Source: Piscicola geometra
Lineage: Eukaryota > Annelida > Clitellata > Hirudinida > Piscicolidae
DNA length: 64,000 bases
Assembly (NCBI GenBank): GCA_943735955.1
Contig: OX030965.1
Location: 4,679,003-4,743,002, forward strand
Direction of reading: 5' to 3'
A model generated the notes under the pieces. The model had not been told where the DNA came from, searched no databases, and saw only the letters and a list, made by a program, of their open reading frames with translations. Shown one piece after another: positions 27,751 through 39,669 of this stretch. A program made the translations under genes and the position numbers. Within the stretch, counting starts at the first letter, position 1. The number at the start of each line of letters is the position of its first letter.

Positions 27751-28389
27751 AGCCCTCTACCACCACAACTGCCGTCATACTACTCCCACAGCCACTACTA
27801 CTACAACTACAACTTCACACAAAGCTCAATCATACAAGTTTAGTTTAGGGTCTTCAAATAGTCATCTTTTATTAACAATGTGATACATTTCTGAATCATT
27901 GTGCTTTAAGAACAAAGTTATGCTGAAAGTTTCGAATATTTTTTAAATGTCATTTTCATCGAAAAAAACAACTAATTTTTTAATAGTATTTCACTTGTAT
28001 CAGTTTATATTCTGCTGAAATAAAAAATATATATAATGTTTTTATTTTAATTAATAAAATAATAAATGTGTAAGAAATATTGAGATATAATCTTGGAATA
28101 AAAACATTTTAAAGTATTGTTTTTACGTAAAATTAATCAAAAAATGGAATTTTAAAGTATAAAAAACTGAATTTAACGAAAAAATATTCAGATGAAAAAA
28201 TAAAAATTAATTGAAAATACGGCGTTCAATTTCGAGAGGATCAGTGATAGGATTTAAATAAAATAAAAGTATAATTTATTGAGTATTAAAAAAAATTCTA
28301 AAAAACGAAGAAACGTCTAGAATTTAGAATAAAAATAGGTTCTTTATTTTATTACTTTAACGACTGATTATACGGATTTTATTTAATCT

Positions 28390-29330
28390 TTCAATATTTT
28401 TAGTTTTAAAAGCATTTAGAGAATCGAAAGTCAAACTTTTATTTTAAACCTACATTTTCAATTATACTTTTCACTTCCAACTTAAATGTTATACTTTGTT
28501 TAATGTGCCTTAATAGCATGTAAATTGACTTTAAATATATAAAAATAGCATCAGGTTAATTTCACACATTCAATTTTTCCATTAGTGGCCAAACATACGG
28601 AACCAAATTCTATTATTTTCTTTTCTTTTTCTTTTTATTGACGTCTCCATGTCATGAACGTTAGTCGAAAGCAGCATAAAGTTCATTTTAATTTTAAAAT
28701 GTCAATTTTGATTTTAGTTTTCAAATTAAATTTTGATTTATTTTGCTTTAAAAAAATCAATTTAGAGGCATCTAGATAATCGAAAGCGTGAAAAACGTCA
28801 TTTTAAAATTAAATTTTTGTTTTATTTCAATTTTGAAGTTTGAAAAATGAAGTTTTAAATTTGAATTTTAAATTTTCTTATTTAATTTATTTTGTTCTGA
28901 CGTTTCCCTTTCATGAACGAAAGCGTCAAAAGTTCATTCTCAATTTCAAGGTTACTAACATTGTTATTTTTCAATTTCAGTTTTAGCTTCGAATCTCATT
29001 TTATTTACAAAATAATTAAGTTTAGAGGCATTAGAGAGTTGAAAATTCATTTTAAATTTGAACTTTAGCTTTAAATATCAAATTTTTTTAAATTTTTATT
29101 TTAACCAACTCTTATTTAGGAGCATTTAAAGAGTTGAAAGCGCATAGAGTCCACTTTAAAATTTAAAGTTTAAATTTTTAGTTTCCCATATAAAAAAACG
29201 AATTTTAAGCGAAAAATCTATAGTTCTAAAGTATTTATGGTAAAAAGCTTCAGAATGTTCATTTTTATTTTGAACTTCCAATTTTAGTTTACCTTTTAAA
29301 TTTTTAAATTCAATTTATTTTATTAAAAAA
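28390..29330. repeat. Highly diverged tandem repeat in AT-rich intergenic DNA
   Basis: A motif resembling AGGCATTTAGAGAATCGAAAG followed by GCGTCAAAAGTTCATTTTAAA recurs in decayed form near 28405, 28665, 28768, 28918, 29024, 29120 and 29250, about 100-250 bp apart. The surrounding 27760-29596 is AT-rich with no coding frame. Recognised by eye; copies are imperfect. Confidence 0.5.
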
Positions 29331-29596
29331 GCGTGAAAATGTTAATTTAAAATTTAAATGTTAATTATAAATTTGAAGTTTTACTTACATTTTTTCATTG
29401 TACTAACGTCAAATTTTCATTACTTTTCAAAATTCAATTCAAATTTCAAGTTATTTTATTTTAAAGTATTTTATTTCAGAGTTTTTTTCACGAACGTTTT
29501 TTTAACCTTAGTCATATAATAAATAAAAAAACAATTTAATTTAAATAAAAATTTTCAATTTCTTAAAAATAAAATCTTCCAACTTAGGCTACAATT

Positions 29597-30300
29597 TCAC
29601 GCAATCGATACTCCATGGGAGTTGTACAAGTGAGCTTTGAGGAAGTACTTGTTGCACAACTGCTTGCAACACACACTACACCTCACCCTCCTGTTAATGT
29701 TGCTGTGGCTACTGATGTTGTTACTGTTGCTACTGATGTTGTTGTTGTTGCTGATGTTGTTTGCGATCGTTTCGGTATTATCAAAATTGTAGTTGTTGAT
29801 GAAATAATCGCTTCTTTGACTTTCGTTTTGTTGCTTACTGCATGCTTGCTTGTGTTTCTCGTCGTGGTATTTGTACTTGATTGCCTCAGGGACGATCCCG
29901 TGCGCCCTGTGGGCATGCTTCCTGCGAAAGTATTTGCTGCAAAACTCTCTGCTGCAGATGCTACAGTACGTCTCGGAATTGAATGAGCGCGTGTTATTAT
30001 TGTTGTTGTTGTTGCTGTTACTATTGTCATAGTGGGGGTAATAGTTGTCGATTTTTAAATCATCATCACCAGCACCGCCAGCATCATTATCATCACTGTT
30101 GCTTTCTTTTTTTATCTTGAAAGACGGCTCGTAGAGGTTGAGAAATTGAGAAGGGATCGACGGAAGAAACGAAAAAAGAGACTTCCTTGAGGAATGATGT
30201 TGTGAGGAGTTTGTAGGTGAAGAAAATGGAAACTCTGGTGATGATGATGATATTGGAAGAAAAGAAGAAGTTGTAGTAGAAGCAGTATTATTATTATTAC

Positions 30301-30348
<48 letters not shown>

Positions 30349-30810
30349 CAGCAGCAGGGTGGAGGGTGTGTGCTTGGAGCTGGTGCTTGCGCAAGTAGTA
30401 CTTGTTGCAGAATTCTCTTTGGCAGATGTTGCAGAAGTTGTCTAAAGGCTTAAACGATGATGATGATGATGTTGTTGATAATGATGCTGATGATGATATT
30501 GGAGAAGTATTATTATTACAATTAGTAGTACTATTAGTATTATCAATATTAGTAGTAGCGGTAATATTATTATTAGAAGTATAAGTATTATTATCATCAT
30601 CACCACCGGCATCAATATCACCACTATATCTTTCTTTTTTTAAATTGAATGATGGCTCGCAAAATTGAGAAGGGATCGTTAACGATGATGAAAATGGAAA
30701 TTCTGGTGATGATGATGATATTGGAGGAGGAGAAGAATAAAAATCATTATTATTAGTTTTATTACTATTATTATAATAATTATAATAATAATTATTATTA
30801 TTAGTAGTAA

Positions 30811-30885
<75 letters not shown>

Positions 30886-31353
30886 CAGCAGCAGGGTGGA
30901 GGGAGTGTGCTTGGAGCTGGTGCTTGCGCAAGTAGTACTTGTTGCAGAATTCTCTTTGGCAGATGTTGCAGAAGGTGTCTAAAGGCTTAAACGATGATGA
31001 TGGTGTTGATAACAATGCTGATGATGATATTGGAGGAAAAGAAGTATTATTATTAAAATTAGTAGTAGTATAATCGATATAATTATTAGTAGTAGTAGCG
31101 GTACTATTATTATTATAATCACCATCACCACCGGCATCACTATCACCACTGTTTATTTCTTTTTTTAAATTGAAAGACGGCTCGCAAAATTGAGGAGGGA
31201 TCGATGGAAGAAACGAAAAAAGAGGGTTCCTTAAGGAATGATGTTGTGAGGAGTTTGTAGGTGATGAAAACGGAAATTCTGGTGATGATGATGATAATAT
31301 TGGAGGAGGAGAAGAAGAATAAGAAGCAATATTATTAGTATTATTATTATTAT

Positions 31354-31413
<60 letters not shown>

Positions 31414-32397
31414 CAGCAGCAGCAGGGTGGAGGGAGTGTGCTTGGAGCTGGTGCTTGCGCAAGTAGTACTTGTTGCAGAATTCTCTTTGGCAGATGTTGC
31501 AGAAGGTGTCTAAAGGCTTAAGCGATGATGATGATGATGGTGTTGATAATGATGACGATGATGTTGATGATAATGATCTTGGAGGAAAAGAAGTATTATT
31601 ATTACAATTACTATTAGTATTAGCAATATTATTATTAGTAGTAGTAGCGGTATTATTATGGTTATAAGTATTATCATCATCACCACCAGCATCATTATCA
31701 TCATTGTTGCTTTCTTTTTTTATCTTGAAAGACGGCTCGTAGAGGTTGAGAAATTGAGAAGGGATCGACGGAAGAAACGAAAAAAGAGACTTCCTTGAGG
31801 AATGATGTTGTGAGGAGTTTGTAGGTGAAGAAAATGGAAACTCTGGTGATGATGATGATATTGGAGAAGGTGAGGCATTAGTAGTAGTAGTAAAAGTAGA
31901 AGCAATATTATTATTAGTAGTAGTAGTAGTAGTAGTAGCAGCAGCAGGGTGGAGGGAGTGTGCTTGGAGCTGGTGCTTGCGCAAGTAGTACTTGTTGCAG
32001 AATTCTCTTTGGCAGATGTTGCAGAAGGTGTCTAAAGGCTTAAGCGATGATGATGATGATGTTGATGGTGTTGATGATGATATTGGAGAAGTATTATTAT
32101 TACAATTAGTAGTTGTATTAGTATTATCAATATTAGTAGTAGCGGTAATATTATTATTAGAAGTATAAGTATTATTATCATCATCACCACCGGCATCAAT
32201 ATCACAACTATATCTTTCTTTTTTTAAATTGAAAGACGGCTGGCAAAATTGAGAAGGGATCGTTGACGATGATGAAAATGGAAATTCTGGTGATGATGAT
32301 GATGATATTGGAGGAAGAGAAGAATAAAAATCATTATTATAAGTTTTATTACTATTATTATTATAATTATAATAATAATAATTATTATTAGTAGTAA

Positions 32398-32472
<75 letters not shown>

Positions 32473-33480
32473 CAGCAGGGTGGAGGGAGTGTGCTTGGAG
32501 CTGGTGCTTGCGCAAGTAGTACTTGTTGCAGAATTCTCTTTGGCAGATGTTGCAGAAGGTGTCTAAAGGCTTAAACGATGATGATGGTGTTGATAACAAT
32601 GCTGATGATGATATTGGAGGAAAAGAAGTATTATTATTAAAAGTAGTAGTCGTATAATCGATATAATTATTAGTAGTAGTAGCGGTACTATTATTATTAT
32701 CATCACCATCACCACCGGCATCACTATCACCACTGTTTATTTCTTTTTTTAAATTGAAAGACGTCTCGCAAAATTGAGAAGGGATCGATGGAAGAAACGA
32801 AAAAAGAGGGTTTCTTAAGGAATGATGTTGTGAGGAGTTTGTAGGTGATGAAAACGGAAATTCTGGTGATGATGATGATAATATTGGAGGAGGAGAAGAA
32901 GAATAAGAAGCAATATTATTAGTATTATTATTAGTAGTAGTAATAGTAGTAGTAGTACTACTACTATTAGTAGTAGTAGTAGCAGGGTGGAAGGAGTGTG
33001 CTTGGAGCTGGTGCTTGCGCAAGTAGTACTTGTTGCAGAATTCTCTTTGGCAGATGTTGCAGAAGGTGTCTATAGGCTTAAGCGATGATGATGATGATGG
33101 TGTTGATAATGATGACGATGATGTTGATGATAATGATCTTGGAGGAAAAGAAGTATTATTATTACAATTACTATTAGTATTAGCAATATTATTATTAGTA
33201 GTAGTAGCGTTATTATTATGGTTATAAGTATTATCATCATCACCACCAGGATCATTATCATCATTGTTGCTTTCTTTTTTTATCTTGAAAGACGGCTCGT
33301 AGAGGTAGAGAAATTGAGAAGGGATCGACGGAAGAAACGAAAAAAGAGACTTCCTTGAGGAATGATGTTGTGAGGAGTTTGTAGGTGAAGAAAATGGAAA
33401 CTCTGGTGATGATGATGATATTGGAGAAGGTGAGGCATTAGTAGTAGTAGTAGTAAAAGTAGAAGCAGTATTATTATTAT

Positions 33481-33525
<45 letters not shown>

Positions 33526-33922
33526 CAGCAGCAGGGTGGAGGGTGTGTGCTTGGAGCTGGTGCTTGCGCAAGTAGTACTTGTTGCAGAATTCTCTTTGGC
33601 AGATGTTGCAGAAGTTTTCTAAAGGCTTAAACGATGATGATGATGATGATGTTGATAGTGTTGATAATGATGGTGATAAGTTATTGTAGTTTTGACCCTT
33701 GAAACCAGCATGGTGAACTTTCAGTGAGCTTACACAAATGTTACTGTGCGTGTTACTCCCTTCAAGGCTACTTGGGTCATTACAAACTAAAAGTAACTCA
33801 TTTTCTTTCCCAATGATCTCATCCTTCATTTCTTTCCAGCCATTTATTTCCCTTTGCAATGTATTCATAAGACCTCTGCCCCCATCTTGGTGCTTCCTTT
33901 GGAGGAATTTACTCTTCTTCAT
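29597..33922 (-). CDS. Nine-finger C2H2 zinc-finger protein built from tandem modules
   Basis: One uninterrupted frame of 1441 codons, ATG at 33922, stop at 29597. A charged N-terminus (MKKSKFLQRKHQDGGRG) precedes seven near-identical fingers, each FCNICQREFCNKYYLRKHQL plus QAH (C-x2-C-x12-H-x4-H). Finger starts fall near 33615, 33065, 32557, 32033, 31503, 30973 and 30436. Two diverged fingers close the protein (YCSICSREFCSKYFRRKH near 29965 and CSVCCKQLCNKYFLKAH near 29675). About 150 residues separate fingers, made of poly-Thr, poly-Asn and poly-Ser with constant islands SPEFPFSSPTNSSQHH and SF(K/N)(I/L)KKE. The fingers suggest nucleic-acid binding, but such wide spacing is unlike contiguous DNA-reading arrays. 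I do not recognise the family. Codon runs are long triplet repeats. The call is a real gene rather than repeat noise because finger residues are strictly kept between the repeat tracts. Confidence 0.85.
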
Positions 33923-34549
33923 GTAAGGGCTTTCTTAGTTGTTAAGTAAGGATGGAGGAATAGATGACTGGGTGGGGGAATGGATGGATGGGTGTATGAA
34001 AAGATTGGGGGATGGTTGGATGAATGGGTGATAGAGTGGTGGATTTATTTGATTACGTATTTTTTATTTAATAAGAAGTACATTGGAGTATCATTTTTGA
34101 ATAGATGCAATTGGCATTGGAGCTTTTGATGATGAAGATGGTGGAAATGATGATGATGATGAAGATGGTGGAAATGATGATGGTGATGAGAAAAAATATT
34201 TCCTTCATTTTAGTCCATTTAATTTTTTTCGAAATTTATTATTTTTAAAACAAAAAACTACAATTGTAAAAAAATAGAAACTTATTCTATCTTTTTAAAA
34301 TTTTAAATGTTCATTTAATCATTAAATTTTAATTATTAAATTTAAATCCAAGCTATAATTTTAGAGATATAGTTTTTTCGTTTTTTTTACAAAACTTCAA
34401 CACCAAAAAACTTATGCTTAAACCGACGCCATTTTGTCTATTTCAATTAAATTCACATGCCTAATTATAAGTCAAATCATATAGTATGCTATAATTATTG
34501 CATCAAAAGTGTATTTTAAAAATAAAGTTAATTTAAGTTTGAAAGTAAA

Positions 34550-34780
34550 TTCAAAATTAAAATTGAATTCAACTCTCTTAACTTAATGAATTCAAAATTG
34601 AAATTGAATTTAAAATTGAAACTAAATTTAAAATTGAAATTAATTAAAAAATTGAAATTAATTAAAAAATTGGAATTAAATTTAAAATTGAAATTAGATT
34701 TAAAATTGAAATTAAATTTAAAATTGCAATTAAATTTAAAATTGAAATTAAATTTAAAATAGAAATTCAATTTAAAATAG
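34550..34780. repeat. 18-bp AT-rich minisatellite
   Basis: About 12 imperfect copies of AAATTTAAAATTGAAATT within the AT-rich region 33923-36934, which otherwise shows no supported gene. Similar AAATTGAA words continue sparsely to about 35000. Confidence 0.8.
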
Positions 34781-34840
34781 CGCTTTTGTTCACTTAGTAA
34801 AGGGCGCTATACAAATTATTAGTGATTGATTGATTGAATT
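34781..34840. mobile_element. Possible SINE/LINE tail remnant
   Basis: The block GTAAAGGGCGCTATACAAAT followed by TATTAGTGATTGATTGATTG resembles the conserved 3' tails of many aquatic-invertebrate retroelements (GCGCTATA...ATT/ATTG repeat). No body of the element is recognisable. Confidence 0.35.
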
Positions 34841-35391
34841 AAAATTTAAAATAGCAACTAAGTTCACATTTGAAAAAATAAAAAAAATTGAATTGAAAAT
34901 TGGAAAAAAATCGAATTTAAAATTGAATAAAATTTTAAATTGCAATTTGATTTTAAATTTAAACTTGATTTTAAATTAAAATTGAAATTATAAATCGAAA
35001 TATAATTTTTCCCGTTTTTAAATAAATTTTTTTATTGAATAAAAAATATAATTGTTGATTTCTACAATATAATTTTCAAGTGAGCGAGATATGGTGCAAT
35101 GCCCCATTGGTGCATTCAGAGTTTTTATTAATCAACCATTTTCCTACTAAAAACTATTAACTTCAAATAGCAATCAAAAACGAATAACTGAAGTCACACC
35201 AGTCAGACCAACTCGCTATTTTTATTGCAGTAATTCGGCTTTCTTCCAACATTATCCTTTCAAAAAAACACGAATTCCTTGTGTACAATTTTACTTTTCC
35301 ATTGAAACCTTTATAACATTGTTTTTCTCATGCCTTACAAATGTACACAAAACATCAGCAAGTGTGTCTCCAATGTGTTCGCCGACGTTAC

Positions 35392-35682
<291 letters not shown>

Positions 35683-36934
35683 TTTTACGATTTTTTAAAG
35701 CTTGAAAAATTGTATTAAGTTTTAAAAGTTTTTGAAAAAGATCAATTTTAAATTTCAATTCATTTCTTCAACTCAAACTTTAATTAAATTTAAAGATGTT
35801 AGAATTTTTCTTTTAATTTAAATTTAGTGTTTAATTCTGAACATTTATCATTTTCTATCGAATTATTTTTGTAAATATAAACTTTTTAAAATTTATAAAA
35901 AAAACTTGATTCAATGCTTTTGACGGTATTAAAAAAAGTATGAAATATTTATTTTGAAGATTTTATTTTGATGAGCGTATGATCAAGGGACAAAAATCTC
36001 ATTGAGTATTCAGATCATTTCAAAAAAAATAATTTCAATATAAATAAAAAAACAATTTTAAAAACCTACGTAAAAAAATACGTGAAAATATGTTAATTAT
36101 AAATGGAAAACCAAAAACTTGAAAAAAAATTTTTTTTTATAAAACATCTTATTTGATTAAACAAATTATTTGGAAAAACTGGTAAAATAATCAATCGCTA
36201 TTTTTTTTCAAAATTGAATTTATAATTAAAAAGTAAAAAATTTACTTTTTTTTGTAAAAATTCCATTTCAAAAACTTAATAATGTGTCCCTTTCATGGCT
36301 TTTGACATGTTTCGCCTGTAATAATTCAAAAAATTGTTTCAAGTTACCAAGATTTTTCGCATTTATTTTTTAATCGAAAGCCACCAAATATATTTCAAAC
36401 TTCCCATCTTAGGTTTCCATAGACTATTTATTTATGTTCCATATTCACGGCTTATAAATAAATACATAATTTTGAATGCTTTGATGCACATGTGGATGAA
36501 TGGTGGATTGTCCTATGAAGCAAAAACCTCTAACACACTTCATACTTCTATCTCCAACATGTTGTTTTTTTTTACCATGAAAGACGAAAACCACTATTTC
36601 CAAACCGTTTTTTGTTGTATGGCGACATAACTTTTGAAATGATTAGATGTTTTTTTAATAAGTTTATTATAATCTAACTTTTGAATCTACTGATATTTTT
36701 TTTAATATTAGAAAACATCGACTTTTATATTTGTTCTTTATTATTACATAATAAAATTAATAGTTTGCTCCATAGTAGTTATCATAAGTTTAAAATTGTC
36801 AATTCATTTCTCTCGGTCCCTTTATTACACTAAAACTTGCCGTAGATTTTCTTAATTCGTCTTAAAAACTATATATTAAAAAATTAGAGCAAATTGACTT
36901 AAATAAATCTTTATAATGCAGTCTGAAGCTTCCC

Positions 36935-38602
36935 ATGGAGCAGGCGATAATGCTCAGCGGTATTCAGACAGTGAAAACACCGTTTTTGGTAGAATAACGG
37001 TTAGAAACCAGTTCATTATGAATATAATATTTAATAAATAAAAGATAAACAATAATTTTTTAACCAAATTGCAAACAGAACCACGTCAAATTGAACAAGA
37101 TAGAAGCAGCTTTATGGCTGACCCGTCTGTACACCATCTTTTGTGCTGTCAATTTCTTCATTCCTTTTTTGAGGTATTGAAAATGTTTTTTAATGCATTA
37201 ATTAAATTTAAATTCAAATCTCACATTCATCCAAAACATATTCATCTCATTAACCACCATGAACAGTGCAAACCCCTCCACCTACTACCACAAGTGTTTG
37301 TTGAGCAACTGCGTCACGAGCGCTTTGAGGCTGCACCAGAGAGTGCCAAACTTTCGGTTTAATCGCGAGTTTTTGGGCAAGTTGCTCGCCGAAGACAGCG
37401 CTCACTACTTAATCTTCTCACTCATCTTCATCTCTGCTGGAGCTATGTCAAGTGCGTTATCTGTTTGTATTTTTCATTTCAAGTAATATAATTAAAAGTA
37501 TATAAGAAATCTAAGTATAATTAAATATAAAATTGTATGTATTTTTATTCATATAAAATGGAACACAGTGTCTCTGATTCCTCTCTTCTTGTACGCCTTG
37601 TTGCACGTTCAGAACTACACTGGGCAGATACTTGATGTGAGTACATGCTAGTGATTATATTTATCATCATTATCATCATCACATCTTAAACTTTTAATAA
37701 TTAGTATTGTTGTCACCACCACCTACATCATCACCACCTTTTCAACTTTTCTTAACTAACATTATCATCATTATCATCACCACTAACATCATCATCAACA
37801 CTGCACAGCTGATAGGACCCACATCATTAGCTCTGATCAGGGGTCTCCTTTTGAAACTGCAAGCCAATCAGGTGGATACTATCATCACCACTACATCATC
37901 ATCATCACCACTACATCATCATTACATCATCATCATCATCACTACATCAACCTCTTCATCTCCATCATTAACATTTTTTAGGCTGTTTTCATTATAAATT
38001 TAAACTTTGAGCTACTTATTTTTCAATAATAAATAAATTATATATTTGAAAGATTGAAGCATTTGATAATTATGTGGATTATAGCATTAATGAGGAAAAT
38101 ATCAAATCGCAGGTAAACCTCCTAAGGTTCATTGCATGCGTTGAGATCTCTCTCATGCCCATGGTTGTAGTCACCATCTTCACGTATGTGTGTGTGTACT
38201 TGTGTGTGTGTGTGTGTTTTTTTTTGGTGTGAGTGTGTGTGTGTGTGTATGTGTCTGCGTGTGCTTGCATTGAGGCTTAAGCATGTATGGCTTTTTCGAA
38301 AGAGTGGTTACACAATACAATAAAATACGACGACCAGACTACATATGGCTATGAAACAGCATTGGAACCTTACCGTATTATTATTATTATTATTATACTA
38401 TAATAATAGCAACAGCATCGAAACGCCATTATATAAACGGCACGCACAGGGGCCAGAGCTACTACCTACTGCCGTACCTCTACTACCGCTTCCTGTGTCT
38501 TCGCTATACCTCGAGGAGAAACCCATATTGCAAGTCAGTGGAGTGGGGAGGCTGCATTGGAGCGGTGGGGGTGCTTGTGTTGAAGTGGTAGTGGTGGTAG
38601 TC

Positions 38603-38671
<69 letters not shown>

Positions 38672-38672
38672 A

Positions 38673-38738
<66 letters not shown>

Positions 38739-39248
38739 AGCAGTAGTAGTAGTGGTGGTGGTAATAGTAGTAGTAGTAGTGGTAGGGAGGTGCTTGTGTT
38801 GTTAAAGTAGCCTGGGTAGGAAAGCACAAGAGTTATAGGCAGACTCGCTTTTCGAAACCTTCAAGGCCTCATATAAGCACATGCACACACCCACACAGGC
38901 AGTTCTTCTGTGAGTTGAGGCTGGTGACAGAGCATCTGGTGAACAGACCTCAGTGCCCGGGCATCCTCAGGTTTCTTTCAAAGTCATTTATTATACACCG
39001 TAGTATGTTATTACATTGAGTATATTTTGTATGATAGGTTTCAATTTTTGGTAATATAAATTATTTATTAAAATATCTAATTGAACAAACCAAGGGCATT
39101 TCAAATTTGATTAATAATTAATTTAGTTTTTACAATTAATATTTAATGTAATGGTATGATTTCTTTCAATTTGAAGTAATCAACTTTTTCAAGGACCCTG
39201 AGTCACAAAGCGATCGCCCTGATCTGTCGCATCGCCCCTGCAGCCTGA
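36935..39248 (+). CDS. TMEM33: TMEM33 (ER membrane protein, Pom33 family)
   Basis: Nine exons: 36935-36988, 37079-37173, 37267-37451, 37569-37636, 37809-37871, 38113-38183, 38450-38533, 38899-38970, 39194-39248. They total 747 nt, or 248 aa (human 247). Residues read MEQAIMLSGIQTVKTPFL, then KIEAALWLTRLYTIFCAVNF, CVTSALRLHQRVPNF, EDSAHYLIFSLIFIS, FIACVEISLMP, LLPYLYYRFLCLRYTSRRNP and the end ALICRIAPAA. These match human TMEM33 (SALRLHQRLPHF, EDSCHYLLYSLIF, YYRFLTLRYSSRRNPYC, FISRLAPTVP). It is a multi-pass ER/nuclear-envelope protein that shapes tubules with reticulons and takes part in ER stress signalling. Several introns are packed with (CAT)n, (GT)n and (TAG)n. The ATG at 36935 follows an in-frame stop. 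Confidence 0.96.
38590..38790. repeat. (TAG)n microsatellite in a TMEM33 intron
   Basis: Two TAG blocks separated by GGTGGTGGTAATAG, in the intron between 38533 and 38899. Confidence 0.95.
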
Positions 39249-39513
39249 AGCTTTCAATCCTCCGCCAGTCAATACTCGATTTGATTTGATTTTTATTCCC
39301 CTTTGAATCACTCGTCACGATTAAAAGTTAATTTAAGATTTTCTTAGTAATTTGAGGTATTCGTGTTTTAAACATTATCATTAACCTCGTTGTTGATTTT
39401 TTAAATTTTAATTATGCTCTAAATAGTCTAGGTAATTTGTAAATATTCCATTTTGAAGCTTTGATTAATTACAATTGTTTTTCTCTTCTTGGTTTTTCTA
39501 TTTGTGTCTCACT

Positions 39514-39525
39514 TTTATTAATAAA
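39514..39525. terminator. Palindromic polyadenylation signal shared by TMEM33 and ALG10
   Basis: TTTATTAATAAA gives AATAAA on both strands. It lies 266 bp past the TMEM33 stop and about 145 bp past the ALG10 stop, between two convergent genes. I see no better hexamer for ALG10 nearby. Confidence 0.55.
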
Positions 39526-39669
39526 TACACCTAGCAAGAACCCTCAACCATCATTCCATTGTCACACCCAAGTGGAATATATATATAGAATAACTTGAAC
39601 CCAAACGAACTTTAAAGACAATATTAAATGATAGTTAAAATAATTATTAAAAAAACGAATTAGAAAGTC

